Below, in pieces: positions 47,137 to 61,485 of a DNA stretch of 64,000 bases. A program made the translations under genes and the position numbers. The notes beneath the pieces were generated by a model, which worked only from the letters and a program-made list of their open reading frames with translations, did not search any database and was not told where the DNA came from. The DNA comes from Erythrophleum ivorense (Eukaryota; Streptophyta; Magnoliopsida; Fabales; Fabaceae), in NCBI GenBank assembly GCA_026724425.1, contig JAIUCV010000004.1:9946001-10010000 (forward strand). Reading direction: 5' to 3'. How positions within the stretch are numbered: position 1 is the stretch's first letter; every line of letters starts with the position of its first letter.

Positions 47137-48330
47137 GTGGATGTATATATGCATTAAATCCTGAGCCTCCATGTCTTAAGTCATGTAACCTTCTAGAGTC
47201 GAGAGTGTGTGCCTCTGCCATGTGATTGATGATGTTGAAATATGGAGGAAGAAAGCCAGCTATGAAGGCATTGAACCCATTTGATTGATAAGCTGGAACA
47301 TGCTAATATATGTAATAGTGAAACCATGTTATTTCCATGTAAATGGAAGCTAAAGAGTATGGTGCTGAATGCTAACACATGATTCTGCCATGTGATTGAT
47401 GATGTTGAAATGAGAGGTGTTGTGGCATAGAGACATTGTTAAGCTCGTTGTGCTGAATATAAGTAGCTACTGTAATGTTGTAGTCTTCACAATGATGCTC
47501 TGCTGCCACAGGAATGCATGCATGTTATTGCCACATTGATTACATGAAAAGAAAGGAGCTAAGCTGTTATATTGAAATAGAATGAATGAACCAGCAAGAG
47601 TAAATGATGTTAAAACATGAGAATAAGAGGCTGCTTGATCTAGACTCCACCAAGAATGCCTCCTGCTAAGGTATATGTTGCTTCCACAAGAAGAGCTAGC
47701 TGCCATTGTTTTCCCATGAACCAAAATTAAGAGATATGTAAAAAGTGGTTGCATGTAATGCTTCCAATCTTTATAGGCTATTATAATGCCATGGTTTCCA
47801 TGGTCTAAGAATAAAAGGCTAGTGTGTTATATGGTCCAAGAAAGAAAGATAGACTAGCATTTGAATTGGAACAAACTGAAGTCTTGCAATTTTCAACTTG
47901 AATTTCAAAATTAATATCTTGGTCCTTGATTCTAACTTGAAGTTTCCAACTCTTCTTAAGATTAATCTCCACCATTAAAAATCTTATTGCCCATTAAAAC
48001 TCTAAAAAATTAAAAGAAAATTTTTAGTATGAAATTTTTCAAAATTGATTTATGCAATAAGAATCCAAAATTATGAAAATGAATTTTTAGAGTGAAAAAA
48101 TGACTACTAAAATAAAATCTCATCTAATAAAATCCAAAAAGTCATAATTCATCAATAAAATGTCAAAATAATGAGGAACAATATATATAAAAATTGATAT
48201 TCATTATTGAGACAAGCTTACTAAGATCCTAAATGAAGCTTTTTTCATTTTCATGGGAACCTTAAAGATGTAGGATAGCTAAGACTCATTTCTATCTCAA
48301 ATATAGCCTTAGATGATTCAAAAACCTTCC
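47137..48330. other. Unassigned sequence with an internal direct repeat
   Basis: A 28-base identical segment occurs at 47214-47241 and 47384-47411 (TCTGCCATGTGATTGATG core), with weaker similarity between and after, so this looks like a diverged array of about 170 bp units. No gene seen. Confidence 0.5.
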
Positions 48331-49100
48331 TCTATTTTACATCTCCCATAATTCATTTAGAACCCTATGTGACTATAACTTACATTTTAGTACTTTCTTT
48401 ACAATTCTCTTTATATAATCTTACTCTTCTCACTTTTAAACCCTTGTTGTTATCAAGTTTTCATCAAACAAAAGCTTCCTCCACTCTTTCTCTAGGCTAA
48501 GACATAGGAAGAGAAAAAGTTCAAGAAAAAAGAAAATTCCTATCTTATGGCATATCTTATTTGGAAGCTTGTTGAATGGTGATTTCTCTGCTATACTTGA
48601 TTGCTTCAAACCTTCTCTTTTCCTCAAGAGGTTAGCCATCAACTTCACTCTTTTAAGAAAGCAAAACCACCATTAGAAAGGGTTGAAGAGGAGAAAAAGG
48701 TTTCTAATTAGTCAATCGTGAAATTATGCATATTTTCTTACCTATCTTACTTCCTTTTTCCTTCTCTGTCCTCCCTTTCTTTCATGCCATTTTTATGCTG
48801 GTCTAAAGCTGAGAATAAGTCAATAGGAAGAATAGAGGAGGTGGCATGATTATATTAAAGGTGGAAGAAGATTTTTTTTTTTACAATTTTGAAAATTTCC
48901 TTTATATCCCTTTTATTTTGACTTTTTCATTTGTACTCATTTTGTATCCTTTTTTAAAATCATCTTTTTCATACTAAATTTTAGACTTTCTAATTTATTA
49001 AAAATATTTGCTTTAAAATTTCTAGGATTTAAACTAGTCTGAAAAAGTCTAGTAAAAAGTATCATTATCAAGAGGCCTAATTTATACACTATTAAGGATT
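48331..49100 (-). repeat. Antisense fragment of LTR family A
   Basis: Parts such as 48890-49060 resemble 46570-46740 (shared CATCTTTTTCAT, TTTAGA and TTCTAATTTATT text) in the same antisense direction. Diverged; limits approximate. Confidence 0.45.
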
Positions 49101-52100
49101 TAACTATTCTGACATCATCTAGTTAATCTACTAATTTTATTATAACATATTATGATATGGAATATGAGTATCTTATGTTGAATCTCATTATATTTAAATC
49201 TATAATTTTTCTTGATTTTTCAGTTTGACTGGCCCTATTTCCTTTTATTTTATGGTTTTCACCCTTTTAGCTCTTTCCTTTCATCTTATCTAAACCTCTG
49301 GCCCCTTATTATCATGATTATTAACTTTTCTTTTACTATCTAAGAATTTAGAAATTACTAAGTATGATACATTCCCTTAGATCTTAACTTCAAGGATATG
49401 TTCTATTTTACCATTCTTTAATGACTATTAAAGAATATAGATTATTCCCAACTAATAGTGTATCTTCCATGTAAAAGGATAATATTATGATATTTCCTTT
49501 AAACTACTTAATTTAAATACAATGGTCTTTATTGATCATTTGTAACTCATAAGAAATTATGCTTGATGAAATTTTAAATATCACTGTTGAGATGATTGTA
49601 TAGTCATAAATGGACTAATTTTGTAACTATAACTAGGATTAAACCAATTGAATTGAACCATACAATAAGTGAGAATGTATTTTCATGATTTATACGTTCT
49701 TATTGTATATATCTTTTAATAATTAAGCATGTCTTTTTATCTCCAAATGGATCCATATGCTTTTCTTTTATCTTAAGAATCCATTTGTTTCTAATTGCCT
49801 TGTAACCAAATGGAAGACTAACTAAGTTCTAGACATGGTTCATCCTAACTAAATCCATCTCTTTTTCCATTGCACTTATTCATTTTTCCTTAATAAAGCA
49901 TGATTAAGCCCTTTTTAATTATAAAGCCCTTTTCATTATCAAACTGACACATAAACATATTCTTTTGGTTATTGTAACATGCAAAAATTATTTAATTGAG
50001 ATTATAAAGGAGGTGGGAATTATTATGAAATTATGGAGAAAATAATTTAAATAAGAGATTTAATTAATTAATTTAGAAAATTTAATAGATTGCCTTAAGA
50101 AAATTAATTAGAATTTAATAACCCCTAAAAATTGAATTAAATTAATTTAGAGATGATTTAAACATAAGACTCACTATTTCTTTTAATTATGGATTTAAAA
50201 ACCCAAAACCTATAGCCTAAATCAAATGTAATCCTCAAAGCCCACTTAAAGGATTAGCCTAAAACCTTATTTCCACCAACTAAAGTCCTCATTTTTTTTC
50301 GGTCCAGTAGCAAAACATGAAGAATTAGATGTAGAAAGAGAGAAGGATAATGTGAGGGAGAAAGACACTCGATGGATGATGGGTTCTAGAGCTTATATGA
50401 AGAGGACTTTTTGGCTTTTAGCTAAGGTAAGTAAAAGGAAATTTCATCTACTCCTTTTCCTCTTCATTTTGTCTAATAGTTTATGATTTGGTTGCCATTT
50501 ATAGAATCGTAGGGTTACAAATTTAAAGATTATAGGGTGTTTACGGATTTGGTAAGAGTTTCTCCTTTATTTATAGTTGTTATCTTCCAAATCTTATCTT
50601 AAAATTTAAGTTGGTGTTTGTCTCTCTCTCATGTGCCAAAATATGAAGATCCATTTGTTAAACTTGGAGTTTGGTGCTAAAATTAAGGATTTGCAACCTT
50701 AGAAAGCTTAATAAGGTGAGTTACTTGATTCCATAAGCTTTAATCTATAATAGATATGGATTTCCTTACTTTGATTGAGTATTGTTGGTTGTATATGAAG
50801 ACATTAGGCTTGGATTGCCTGCGTGGAACATGTTAGTGGCTATTTAGAGAACAAAGAGCATTTTTGTAAGGTAACAAGTGTTTAATTCTACTTATATTTG
50901 TGATAATATTATATTGATGACTTGTACATGCATATATACCATGCTATGAATGATTTTATCTACTTTCACTTGTTGATTACCGTGGACTATGGATTATGTC
51001 CTAGTAGATGGAGCCATGAATTATGCTAAAGGAAAGTCATAAACCATGAATTGTGTTTTAATTACTTGTGAAGCCTTGAATAGTACTCAGTTACAAAAGT
51101 AGTTATTATGAATGTACCCCTCCCAAGTTATTAGCCAATGATTATGATAATATTTGATTATTAGTATGAGATAGTAATTAAGTTATAGTGAGCTTACTCA
51201 TTTGACTTTTGCATCTATTATTTATTTTATGATTTTCATATGTAAAGTATCAAGGTTGGTTCCCTATTCAAATATGAATGGAATTTTATACTAGCTATTG
51301 AGATTTTATATTTAACCCTATTTGTGGACTACACTTTTCAAGTGAAGGATTTTTTAGTGGTCAAAAGAAGCAACCAGAATGTTGATTATAGTGTTTTAGC
51401 TGTTACATAGACTTTAATATTTTGTCTTTTAGGTGTATATAGTAGTAAAGGCTTGATCTTGTGCATATGCTTACTTTTGGATAGTACACCATGATGTATC
51501 ATGCCTTGTCAAGTGTAAAACTTCTTATGCTTCGTACAACTGGGATGATATTCAGCTTAAATACTTTTTTTATTCTTTTGTATATGGATTCTTTTGTGTA
51601 AATATGACTCATTTGTGAAATGGGATGTAAAGTTACTTTAGTTATGTAAATCTTACATTTCCTTTAATTTTTGATATGGTTATCATGGAATTATAGCTTG
51701 TAGTTATATATGGATATTCCTAGATTAATTGTTGCTAATTCAATGATGTTTAGGGGATAGATTATGGTTTTAATTTGTGGGATAGCATAGATAACTTAGG
51801 AAGTAACTGAGTCAAATTTTGATCTATGAGGATTTAATCCTTGGTTATATCAATTTCGAGAAGTTTTAGCCATTTGAAATGTGTTTGAAAAGGTTTGGTT
51901 GGTTTTGGTAAGGGTTAGACTAACTTAGGAAGCATTTGAAGTGTGATAGTTGGCATTAAGAGCAAAACTGGGCTATTTTAGGAATATGTTCTTCTGAGGG
52001 ACCAAATGGTTGAGTTTTGGAGTAAGCTTTAGCATGTTGTTAGGCCTCATATAGATGCTTATATATGTTAAGTTTGGTGAACTTAGGGTAGGATGGGATC

Positions 52101-54920
52101 CTTAAACAATTAGACAAAGTTAGTGTTTTTAGTGCTTATTCTATAACCTACATAGTTTGCCTATACTATTGTGCAAAACTATGTAAAGGCCTTTCTTCAA
52201 GTTAGTTAAATAACAGGGGACATAGCCTGCCCATATTGTCCCACATAGCCTATCCAGTGCTAAACATGGCTAGGCCATGTATGGTTACTTGAGTTAAAAA
52301 GTGAGTGTTTTTGTGTTCTTTCCAAGGTTTTCTCCCTTTAGCCTTTTTGTTAAGACTTAGTTTAGCTAAAGTGAGGTCTTAAGCTATTTCCTTGAAAGAG
52401 TTAGAGCAATCTAAAATAAGGTATATTAAATTACTTATTAGTTATGAGTTAGTTATTTCCTAAGCATAATAACTTAGCAAGTTCAAAAGTTTAAATCAGG
52501 TCCAAATCTTTCATATTTAATATTTAAACTTCTGTGAGGGTTATAAGGTAGTATAGTAGTATTAATTAAATATTTCTAGTTTAACTTAATTATTGTGTAT
52601 GGTGTTACAATAACTACTACGTAGTAGAATTATTTGTTTAGCATTCTCATTTTGTATAAAACTCCTACTTGGATCAACAGGTTGAGATGCAACTACTTGT
52701 TCTTTATTATCTTGATCATGTATCTCATATAAATATGTATTCTTATCAATCTCTCCCTTACTAGAAAATCCATTATCTAATAATATGGTATCTCTTGACT
52801 CAATTTTAGTTATACTTCTAACTTTGTTTTTATTAACAAAAATGTAACTTCTTTAAATAATTGTTCTAAGTATCTAATAAAGATAACATTTCTTATTGCT
52901 TGGGCCTAATTTTCCATAATAGACATAAATAGCTAGTTGCATAATGTTAGGATGATCAAATCTAGCTTACTATTTGTTTACAATTCTTAGTGTATGGAAG
53001 TAATTGATTTAGAAAGCACTTAGTTAAGTATGAAGGTATTAATTAATAATTAATCATCTTAATAAAAAATAAGTAAGTTTGCTTAAGCTATCATTTACCT
53101 AACTATTTTGAGTAATGTCTTATTCTTTCTCTCAACATCTTCATTTGCCATAGGATGCTAGGAATTGTTAATTACCTCATTGATTCATTTATTTCATAGA
53201 GTTTTTCAAATTGATTTAACAAATATTCATGTCCATGGTTAGATCTCAAAGCTTTAATTTTGTTGTCTACTTGATTTTTAACCATATTCATATAATGCCT
53301 AAAGCACTCATGTGCTTTTGACTTATATGAGATTGAATGAACTTGACTCAATTGTCAATAAATGTAATGAAATACCAACATCTGTCTTAACTTCACATTC
53401 ATTGGACCACATAACTAAAAATGAATTAGTTGCAATGGATATTTAGTTCAAATTTATTTTCTATATGGTTTTTTAATTGTTTTACTTGTTAGGCAATGTT
53501 CTTATAATGTAACATCTCTTTTTTTTACTAATCTACTCATTCTCTCTCGCTTATAAGGTTTAGCTTAGCATGTCAACCATTCATAACCAAGGCTAAGTTT
53601 GAAGTAAAGTATTAGATAAAGCAATCATGTTTATAAATATACCCAGCATAATAAAACGGTCATAAAGGAAACTATAATTATATGTGTGGTCTCATTCAAA
53701 TGTCAATAGAGTTGTCATAGAAATTAGTACTAAATCTTAATTTAAGAAAAATAATAATAATAATTAAGTTTTATCTTATTTCTAGAATATGCAAAATATC
53801 ATGTAGAATGAGGGTTTGTTCTCTATCCAAAACTAATTTGCATGTCCTAATCCCTTTAGCTTTAAATCTTATATTATTTCTTGCATAAAGTCATATGCTT
53901 CTAAAAAGTAGCCAATGGTATTCCACGAACAATTCTTAATCTCTAGGTATGTGGTCTATGATGAAAGTCTTATTTTGCTCAGTGTAACTATAAGCAAAGT
54001 GACTTATTCTCTAACAAGTATAATACTTGACCTTAATCATGACTATGTCAAGCTTCTTTCTACCACACTTGTCTTTCTTCTAAAATTATTTCTTAACTTA
54101 TTTGAAAAGTTAGCCAAATCCTCTTTGTTATGAAAGTATTACCCTTTTTATCTTTATATTTTAAAGTCATAATAGTCTTAGTTATACAAGCAAGTTCAAA
54201 GAATTTAACAACTTCTAATCGTTTATTCTTAAGCTCCATCTAACGAATAACATCATAAAAAATACTGATGTTCTTATTGTGGATCAAATTCACTTTCATG
54301 TGTTCCCAAGTGACAGAAAGAGATCTTATGATAGCGTGAACTTTTGTTTATCAATAAGGGCATGATTAACTGACTTCAATTCCATGATTGTTAGTCTTTT
54401 CAATTTGATTATGAAAGTACTGCCAAACTTATTCTTAAGAGTGATCAATATTGTTCTTTCCTTTTTAATTAAAAATTTCTAGATATCCTATTTACTTAAT
54501 TATATTTCCATACCCAAGCTCCTATATGATATTATTTAATGGTTTCATAGCATCCTATTCTTTAAAGATATAAAACTTTATGGTGTCAAAAATTTCTAAT
54601 TAAAACTATCTAACATGTCACTTATATTAAGTTAAGTAATGATATTCTTAATAGCCACAATCCTAATCAATATATACATACACATAGCATAGAAATAAAT
54701 TTATATCCATAATTCTCTGTGTGTGTGTTCTTAGTAGCCAAGATCATAATTAGATCTATACATAGACATAGCATAGAAATAACTTCATATACATAATGCT
54801 CTATATGTGTATTTGTAATAAACTTTGACTAGACCAATAATATTATTATTAGGCTTATGATCATAAGTTTATGTTTGTCTTATTTCCATTGCATGTATCA
54901 TAAGAATGTCATTCTTTCTA
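49100..54920 (-). mobile_element. Decayed copia element split by a 2.6 kb insertion
   Basis: Read on the minus strand: gag at about 54100-54370 (LSVTWEHMKVNLIHNKN, a typical copia gag stretch), integrase core at about 53040-53400 (YFITFID, KALRSNHGHEYL for the usual LRSDRGGEYL, then a broken IPYTPQQNG-type block), integrase C-terminal end at about 52620-52900 (ESRDTILLDN), then an insertion, then the RT start at about 49700-49860 (MEKEMDLVRMNHV, GYKAIRNKWILKIK). Many stops and small indels. No LTRs were identified for it, and both ends are uncertain. Confidence 0.8.
49973..52609. mobile_element. 2.6 kb LTR-like insertion inside copia
   Basis: Separates the integrase end from the RT start of the copia element. 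Its edges read TGTAACA...TGTTACA and extend to a perfect 12-bp inverted repeat GTTATTGTAACA (49968-49979 and 52603-52614). The TG...CA termini suggest a solo LTR of a second family, but the flanking pentamers (GTTAT/ATAAC) are inverted, not direct, repeats. A TIR transposon is the alternative. No ORF above 60 codons. Confidence 0.55.
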
Positions 54921-56295
54921 TCAAATTTATTTGGAAATGTTGTTTAAGTTATTACTCTTAGAAAAGTTATAAGCTACTAATTGAAAAATTCCCACTCACT
55001 AAAGTATTACTATTATATTTTCCTATTTAATTGTTTAAATATAGTTCTTAAATGAATCTAAGTCTATCAATCTAAGAACTCTAATTCAATAGAATATTTC
55101 TCATATATTTCTTATAATAACATCAATACAACATTTTAAAAGAACTTCTTCTTAAAGATATTTTATCTTTTAAAAAACATCTCTTTGGCCATCAAAAGTT
55201 TACGTCTAATGATAAAGGTCACTTGTTTGATCAATCCTTTAAAGTTAATAATTTTTTTTTGGGTTTTTTGGTATGCATTATGCTTAAAAAATATTACACT
55301 TCTCATATTTGAAAATGAGAAAGCAAAGTAGCTTACTAACATTTGTGATAATACATTCTTTATGGAGCTTTATCTCTAATGCACATTGATTAAAGGATAA
55401 ATTTCTACCTTTATTTGGTTGTTTCCATAAACTTTTTCCTTAAGATTCTCCTTGATTGGTGTCTAATAATCATCATTTAAGAGTGCATCGATCAAACCTA
55501 AAACCTATGGGAAGTGATTTTCATCTTTAGGTTAGTTAAAAAGGTTTCTTATATGTCTAATATGTGTTTGAATGCTACCATATACTAACATATAAAGCAT
55601 GATTTTAGGGAACCAAATTATCCAAATTAGGCATGGCATGCACCTCATGTGTTGTATAAAGCCCTCTACCTAAAAAATTGTCCCTAGAAAAAAAACCAAA
55701 AAGAAAGAAAATGACAACCTTACATGTGCTTAGGTTGGCACATGCAAGCCACACACCACCTTTTAAGAAAATCTTAAATGTGAGACTTCAACCAATGGTC
55801 TCATCATGGTCTCTTGGTTGGTACCTAGACTTGGCCAAAAGGAGGTGAAGGTGAGCCACACACACTACCCATAAGAATGGCCTTCATCTTTTATCTTTAG
55901 AAAATTTTTAAAACTTCTAGAAATGCCTTTTAACCAATCAACTTTGGGAAGCCATATCTCCTTTGTTTCTTGTTCAAATTAGACCAATTTTATGTCATTA
56001 GAAAGTTTGTAGAATAAAAGTTCAAATGATATAAGGTTTGCACACAATGGTGGTCTATGGTGAGAAATCCAAACCTCAAAAGTTAGGTCTTTGACTATAT
56101 TTTCCAAATTTAAAGTTTTAAAGTCCCAACGTTTGAATGGCCATATCTCAGTCATTTTTCATTTGATTTACACAAAATTAGTGTTGTTGAAAAGCTTGTT
56201 TAGCCAAATTTCCAACCATATATGACTTGCACCTTTTTGTGGCATGTAGCAAAGATGCCAAGCTTAAAAAATATGGTGTTTGATCATTATGTTTC
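54921..56295. other. Unassigned repeat-derived sequence
   Basis: AT-rich; the first part may be the 5' leader or LTR of the decayed copia element. 55900-56290 resembles generic retroelement text (blocks like GCCATATCTC repeated at 55950 and 56143). No gene. Confidence 0.35.
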
Positions 56296-59200
56296 TGTAA
56301 TATTTGGTTCTCTAAAAATGAGAGAAAATGCGAAAAATGTAACGTACGATTTCTCTGTAAATGTGTAAAATCCATCGGATACAAAAGGAAGTCCCTAAAT
56401 AGAGTGATTTAAGGTCCCAAAAAATTATGTAGCATTCTAGACTCCTAAAAATGAGAATCTCAAGCTCAGACGAAAAGAAAAATGGAGCTAGAATGAATAA
56501 ATGAATTTGAACGAAAGGTTGACGAAACGTAATAGTATTTTCATAATTTTGAGCAAATTTTGGAATTCTTACAAGAAGGATTTTTAAATGAAAATTTTGA
56601 ATTCTTCGAGGTTCTCAGAAGTCTTGAAAACCATGGAAAGCTCTAGAATAGTTAAAGCCCCTTCGGTAGACATTTTCTAATAGTGGTAAGCCTGAACTTG
56701 ACCAATTTTTTTGGGAAGGTTTTAGCTCCAAATTAAATGATTCCAGAAGCATTTTATAAAATTGGAAACCTAAATTTTATGATGGAAAAGACGGTTCTAA
56801 AAAAGGAGCTAAAATGAAGTTAAAACAAAAATGCCATAAAAAATGGCAAAATTAGAATTTTTAAGAAAATGAAAGCTTCTTGAACACTCTTTAAGTGTCA
56901 TGTTTCTTCTCCTCATTATTTGCATGACTTGTCCTACCCAAAAACCAAAAAAATATCAACTCTCTTAGGCGCACCAAGGAGGAGAAAAAGCAAGAAAAAT
57001 GTAAGGAATTTCATGGAATTTATGCTCCTTCTTCTTCCAAACTTGTTCCTCTCCTCTCAAGTTTCCTTTCCATAGTTTTAATGAAGAGTTTAGTTCTATT
57101 TTGATGATAGAATAGAGGGAGGAATTTTGTGTTTGAGGAAAAGAAGCCAACCAAGTGAAGAATAAGCAAGAAAAATGTAAGAAAACAAGGTATTTTATCA
57201 TTCCTACACTTGATTCTCCTTGTTCTTTTTATGGTGCATGTTTCACCCTTTGTAAGACGAGCTAAGAGGGGTTGGATTTCTAACTAAAACAAGGGTGAAT
57301 CTTAGAAAAATGAGGGAGGAGAACAAGAATATTCAAAGGAAATAATTAAATAGCCATTAGATTTCAAAATAGCAAAGTTAGGGTTTCAAGTGTTTCATTA
57401 AAAATCTAATTTGATACAATAATTCCTAGGCTTAAATGAGTGTTTGTATGAGATCTTAAGATCCCTAAAAGGATCCTCATATGCATCCTCCATCAAGAAA
57501 ACAAAGCAAGCTCACTTGGTGCTTATATGCTTCATAACCACAACCTAGAAAGCTTGGAGCACCTAGGGGTAGTTTTAATTTGTTCCAAACTTATTTTTGA
57601 GTCATATATAATGGAAGAGGATGAAATGAAGCCTTGGAAAAATTTTAGAAGCTATAGATAGTGAGATGGTATCATAGGTTCCATAATATGACCTAAAGAA
57701 GCAACACCTAGTTAGGCTCCTTGTTTTAATTGTGTGATGACTCCAAGAGGCTTAAAAGGAGTCAAGAATCATAAATGAAAGGAAAGGATGGAGCCTAGAA
57801 CTCAATTGATGGATGTTACTTCATTAGGTGCATTTTGGAACCATAAATGAGCTATTAGACCAAGTTAGTGTTTAATGAAGAAGTATGGCTTTGGAAATGA
57901 TTCCAAGAACTTAATTGGCTTCCATATATTATGTTCAGGCCAAGAGAAACCAATCGCACACCCTTGTGTGTGCGAGGCTGAGGGAGAGGGCTCAAGGCTC
58001 AAGGAAAAAGTGTACTTATGTGGCAAAGGTCGCTCTATCTACTTTCTTTCATGTATGAATGTGTGCTTACCTTGTCTTTGGATGTGTATATGTGTGTTTT
58101 AAGTCATGAAAAGTGCTCTAGTATATTTCTTTGTTCTATGGTACCATGATGTTGTAATATGTTCTCAAATGATGCCTAGTATGTATGTTTGGGTTTACTT
58201 GAGTGTGGTGGAGCCAAGAACTCTTAGAAATGGTTGAGACAAAGTAAAGAGTCTTCCAAAAGTAAGGTTGAGTCAAAACCTCTTAGAGTAATTTGGTGAG
58301 GTAAGTCTAAAATCTATAAGAGAATAAGTGAGACTAATCCACTTACTTGGCATGCCTATATATACTTTGTGTGATTTGTTCAAATGCTAAGAATGCTTCT
58401 TGAATAATTACATATTCCATTATGCCCATGCATACATTTTCAAGACTTGTATTGCATTCTTTATGTGTGATTGAAAAGATGAACTATTAGGATTCCTAGA
58501 ATCTCATTCATTCCTCCTCATATGTTTAACATGTCTAAGTGGACCAAGGGAGCCAAAGAGTGAAAGCCACCAAGCAAGAAGGAGAAAGTGTGACAATCAA
58601 GTTTGTAAAAATGCAAATTTGTAGCCATATGAGTGGCACATGATGTCATCTCTTATCATATATGTTGTATGACCTTATGAACACATGCAAATATGTAAAT
58701 ATATCAAGTATGTATGAGATTTAATGTCATATGTATGATATAGTGCATTTTGGGAATTGGATGGCAAGCCTTGATATGTATGTTCTTGTATATAACTTAG
58801 GGTGGATGAGTGAATTTGAGAAATCGGGTTTGTGCACCTTTGAGATAAGTTCAGTAGATCATTTTGGTACTTTCTCACGTGCTCAAGTAGCTTTGGTTGT
58901 CTTAGAAGCAATTTTGGACCATTTGGACCCCTTATATGATACAAAATGAGCCATTTTGTAACCTAATGTCAAGATCTAGCCAAATGAATAAATTTGCCCA
59001 TGAAATTTGGCACACATATAGATCCTATCTAGAGATTTTTCAAAAGCTAAAGACTAGATTATTTAGAGCTCTGTGGAATTAATTATGAATTTTTAAAGTT
59101 GGCATTTTTCTGCTGAACTGATACAAACACTGTTCATATAGTTAGAAACTTGGGCTGTGTCATTAGTGAGACAAATGATGTCTAATACTCATGAAATTTT

Positions 59201-59763
59201 ATACAATAAACTAGACATGATAAGCTCCCCATGGCCACTAAGATCACCCCAATTGAAATCTAAGCAGGGAGATATAAATTTTTGAAGTTAGAGGACAATA
59301 CCAGTAATAACAGTCAACTTTTGGTATTATTCTATCAATTTCCAATGGCTATCAGCCTCTGTTATGGCTTGGTTTATTTTTATATAAAGTAGACATCTGT
59401 AACTTTATAGAATGGTAAAGTATGCATGATTTTGATTTTTTTAGAATTAGTTATAATTTTTCAAAATTTATGACAGTGAGCTAAAAATTCTAGCCAAGGC
59501 TGCACCTAGTGTTTTTATGTATTACATTCATTTGCACGAGTTCTAGGCTACTCCTTAAGATGATTTTAAGTTGTATTTGTATATTTAAATATGGGAATAA
59601 GATGGATGAGTCCATATGACCCATGGGACACTAAATGAAAATTTTACCCGTGACGTAACGCAATTTAATGAATATTTTAATGATTTTCCTTGGCAAACTT
59701 GTATGATCCAAGGAAGGGAACTTAGAAATGAGGTAAGATGAGTTTAGTAAATATGGTGTTATA
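56296..59763 (+). mobile_element. Family A solo LTR, sense orientation
   Basis: 3468 bp starting TGTAATATTTGG and ending GGTGTTATA (the final TGTTACA changed by one C to T). The flanks GTTTC (56291-56295) and GTTTA (59764-59768) are a target duplication with one mismatch. It matches the antisense copy at 40764-47136 along its full length. Without internal coding sequence it is best read as a solo LTR. Confidence 0.7.
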
Positions 59764-59768
59764 GTTTA

Positions 59769-60666
59769 CAAAACATCAAATCCAATTTTCTCACTAATGT
59801 CTAATTTGATTTCTTTCCAAATTTAAATATAGGCTTCCTACAATATAAATTTCATGGCCTAATACCATTTATATCAAAAGTTGTCTTTAATGGGGCTCTA
59901 AGGTGCATTTATGAATATATATATATGCAATTTTTATTCTCCTTTTCTAATTGCATAAAATTAAAGTATGAAATTCATATATTCAATATGGGAAATAGAA
60001 ATTTTGAGCCAACTAAACTCTGATACAAATGAAAGAATTTTGAGATATTTACTTGTGCAAAAGCGGATCTTAAAGATTTTCTTATCGCATGAAATTTGAG
60101 CTAGAATCACCAGAGGGACTCTAGCTTCTTGTTCATGACAAAAACATGTAGTATAAAGGAAGAAGAAAGAGAAAGAATTTTTAAAGAGGACCATTGTCTA
60201 TATTTTATGCCTACGTCTTACTTTTCTTCTAAAAAGAAGTTGATGTACATTAAAATTACATTAAGTCTGTTTACTTTGTTTTTGTAACCCACTCATACAA
60301 AAAGCTAACTCCCTTTTTGAAATTCAAATAAATAAATTTAAATATTAATTAATTTGTTACCAATTAATTAATTAATCAATTTATATTTGGGTTAATGGAT
60401 TATGGGTCAATCCATTATAGGTAGCCCAAATTCCAATAATACCATAACCATTGATGGATCGAGCCCCAACCCTTTCTCTCTCATGTTGCAAAGAAGTTGT
60501 TTCCTTTTCCTACTCCTACTTGAATCAACATATTAAGGTGAAGCAACTAGCAATTATAAACTTAATGGAAAATGAAAACTTTCATTCCCTTCTTTATCCT
60601 TCTTTCTCTTTCATCACCAGCACCCTGTGAAAGTGAAAGTTGCCTTTCAATCCTTCCTCTAGAAAA
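59769..60666. repeat. Copia-LTR-like block related to 35.1-35.5 kb
   Basis: About 60040-60430 matches 35130-35530 (AGAATCACCA, TTCTTCTAAA, GAAGTTG and the AATTAATTAATCAATT stretch followed by a TGGATTATGGGTCAA-like text). Probably a piece of the same LTR family; no coding sequence attached. Confidence 0.5.
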
Positions 60667-61485
60667 TAAATGATAAAAAAATGATTAAAAGAAAAAAAAT
60701 TATTAAAAGGAAATTATGTTTAGTGATAAATGTTAAAAGAAAAAAATACTTTTTATAAGCTTTGAAAGTTAAAAACCTAAATCTCAATTGCAACAAGTGA
60801 GATGTTATTTTTAACTATAAACATAATAAAAAAAAGTTTAGTAATAAGATGGAAGATGATTTTCTTGCAAACTATATGATTATTTATATTGAAAGAGAAA
60901 TTGTTGAAAATTTTGACATAAACTTAATCATTGGTAAATTTAATGACATAAAAAAAGTCATGCTTAACTTTGGTAAACTACAAAAAGATTTGTTACATAT
61001 ATACTTTTAACCTAAAACTTTTATATACATAGGCATATTGAACTTTTTTTTAATTTTTGTTTTCAATAATTTAATCCCATATCCATCTTTAGAAAAAACA
61101 TTGTTATTTAGTGTCAAACGTTGGGAAAAGGCATCTTTTGTAATAGAGTTTTAATTGTTACCATAATTTTCTTAAAGACATAATGGCCTTGCTAGGAATT
61201 TTCTATTATAGCTCTTCAAGTGAATAGATTTTTCTTTTGGCTATCTATTAAGAAAGGAGTCCAAAAATAGTGGGGAGAGAGAAAAAAAAAGGTATCATAT
61301 TAAGAGATTCATTAATATGAAATCCTAAAATTTGATCCCTTATTTGGGATTCTTGATTTATTTTGATTTATTTGTGATTTAACCTTTGAAACCTTAAAAG
61401 AAGAAAAGGAAGAGTGGGTTTGTCCTTAGGAACCAGTTCGTTAAACAAATTTGTTAGGCAATATGGGCATATAAACTTATTTAAC
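60667..61485. repeat. Dispersed repeat, copy 2 (partner at 6430-7285)
   Basis: Collinear with 6430-7285 over about 820 bases in the same orientation. No coding capacity, no clear ends. Confidence 0.7.

Noticed and set aside
49973..52609. Calling this a certain solo LTR
   Set aside because: The termini fit, but the required direct target duplication is not present, so the class is left open.
40764..59763. Assigning LTR family A to Ty3/gypsy
   Set aside because: No internal coding region of this family is in the window; TGTAACA...TGTTACA ends alone do not prove the superfamily.
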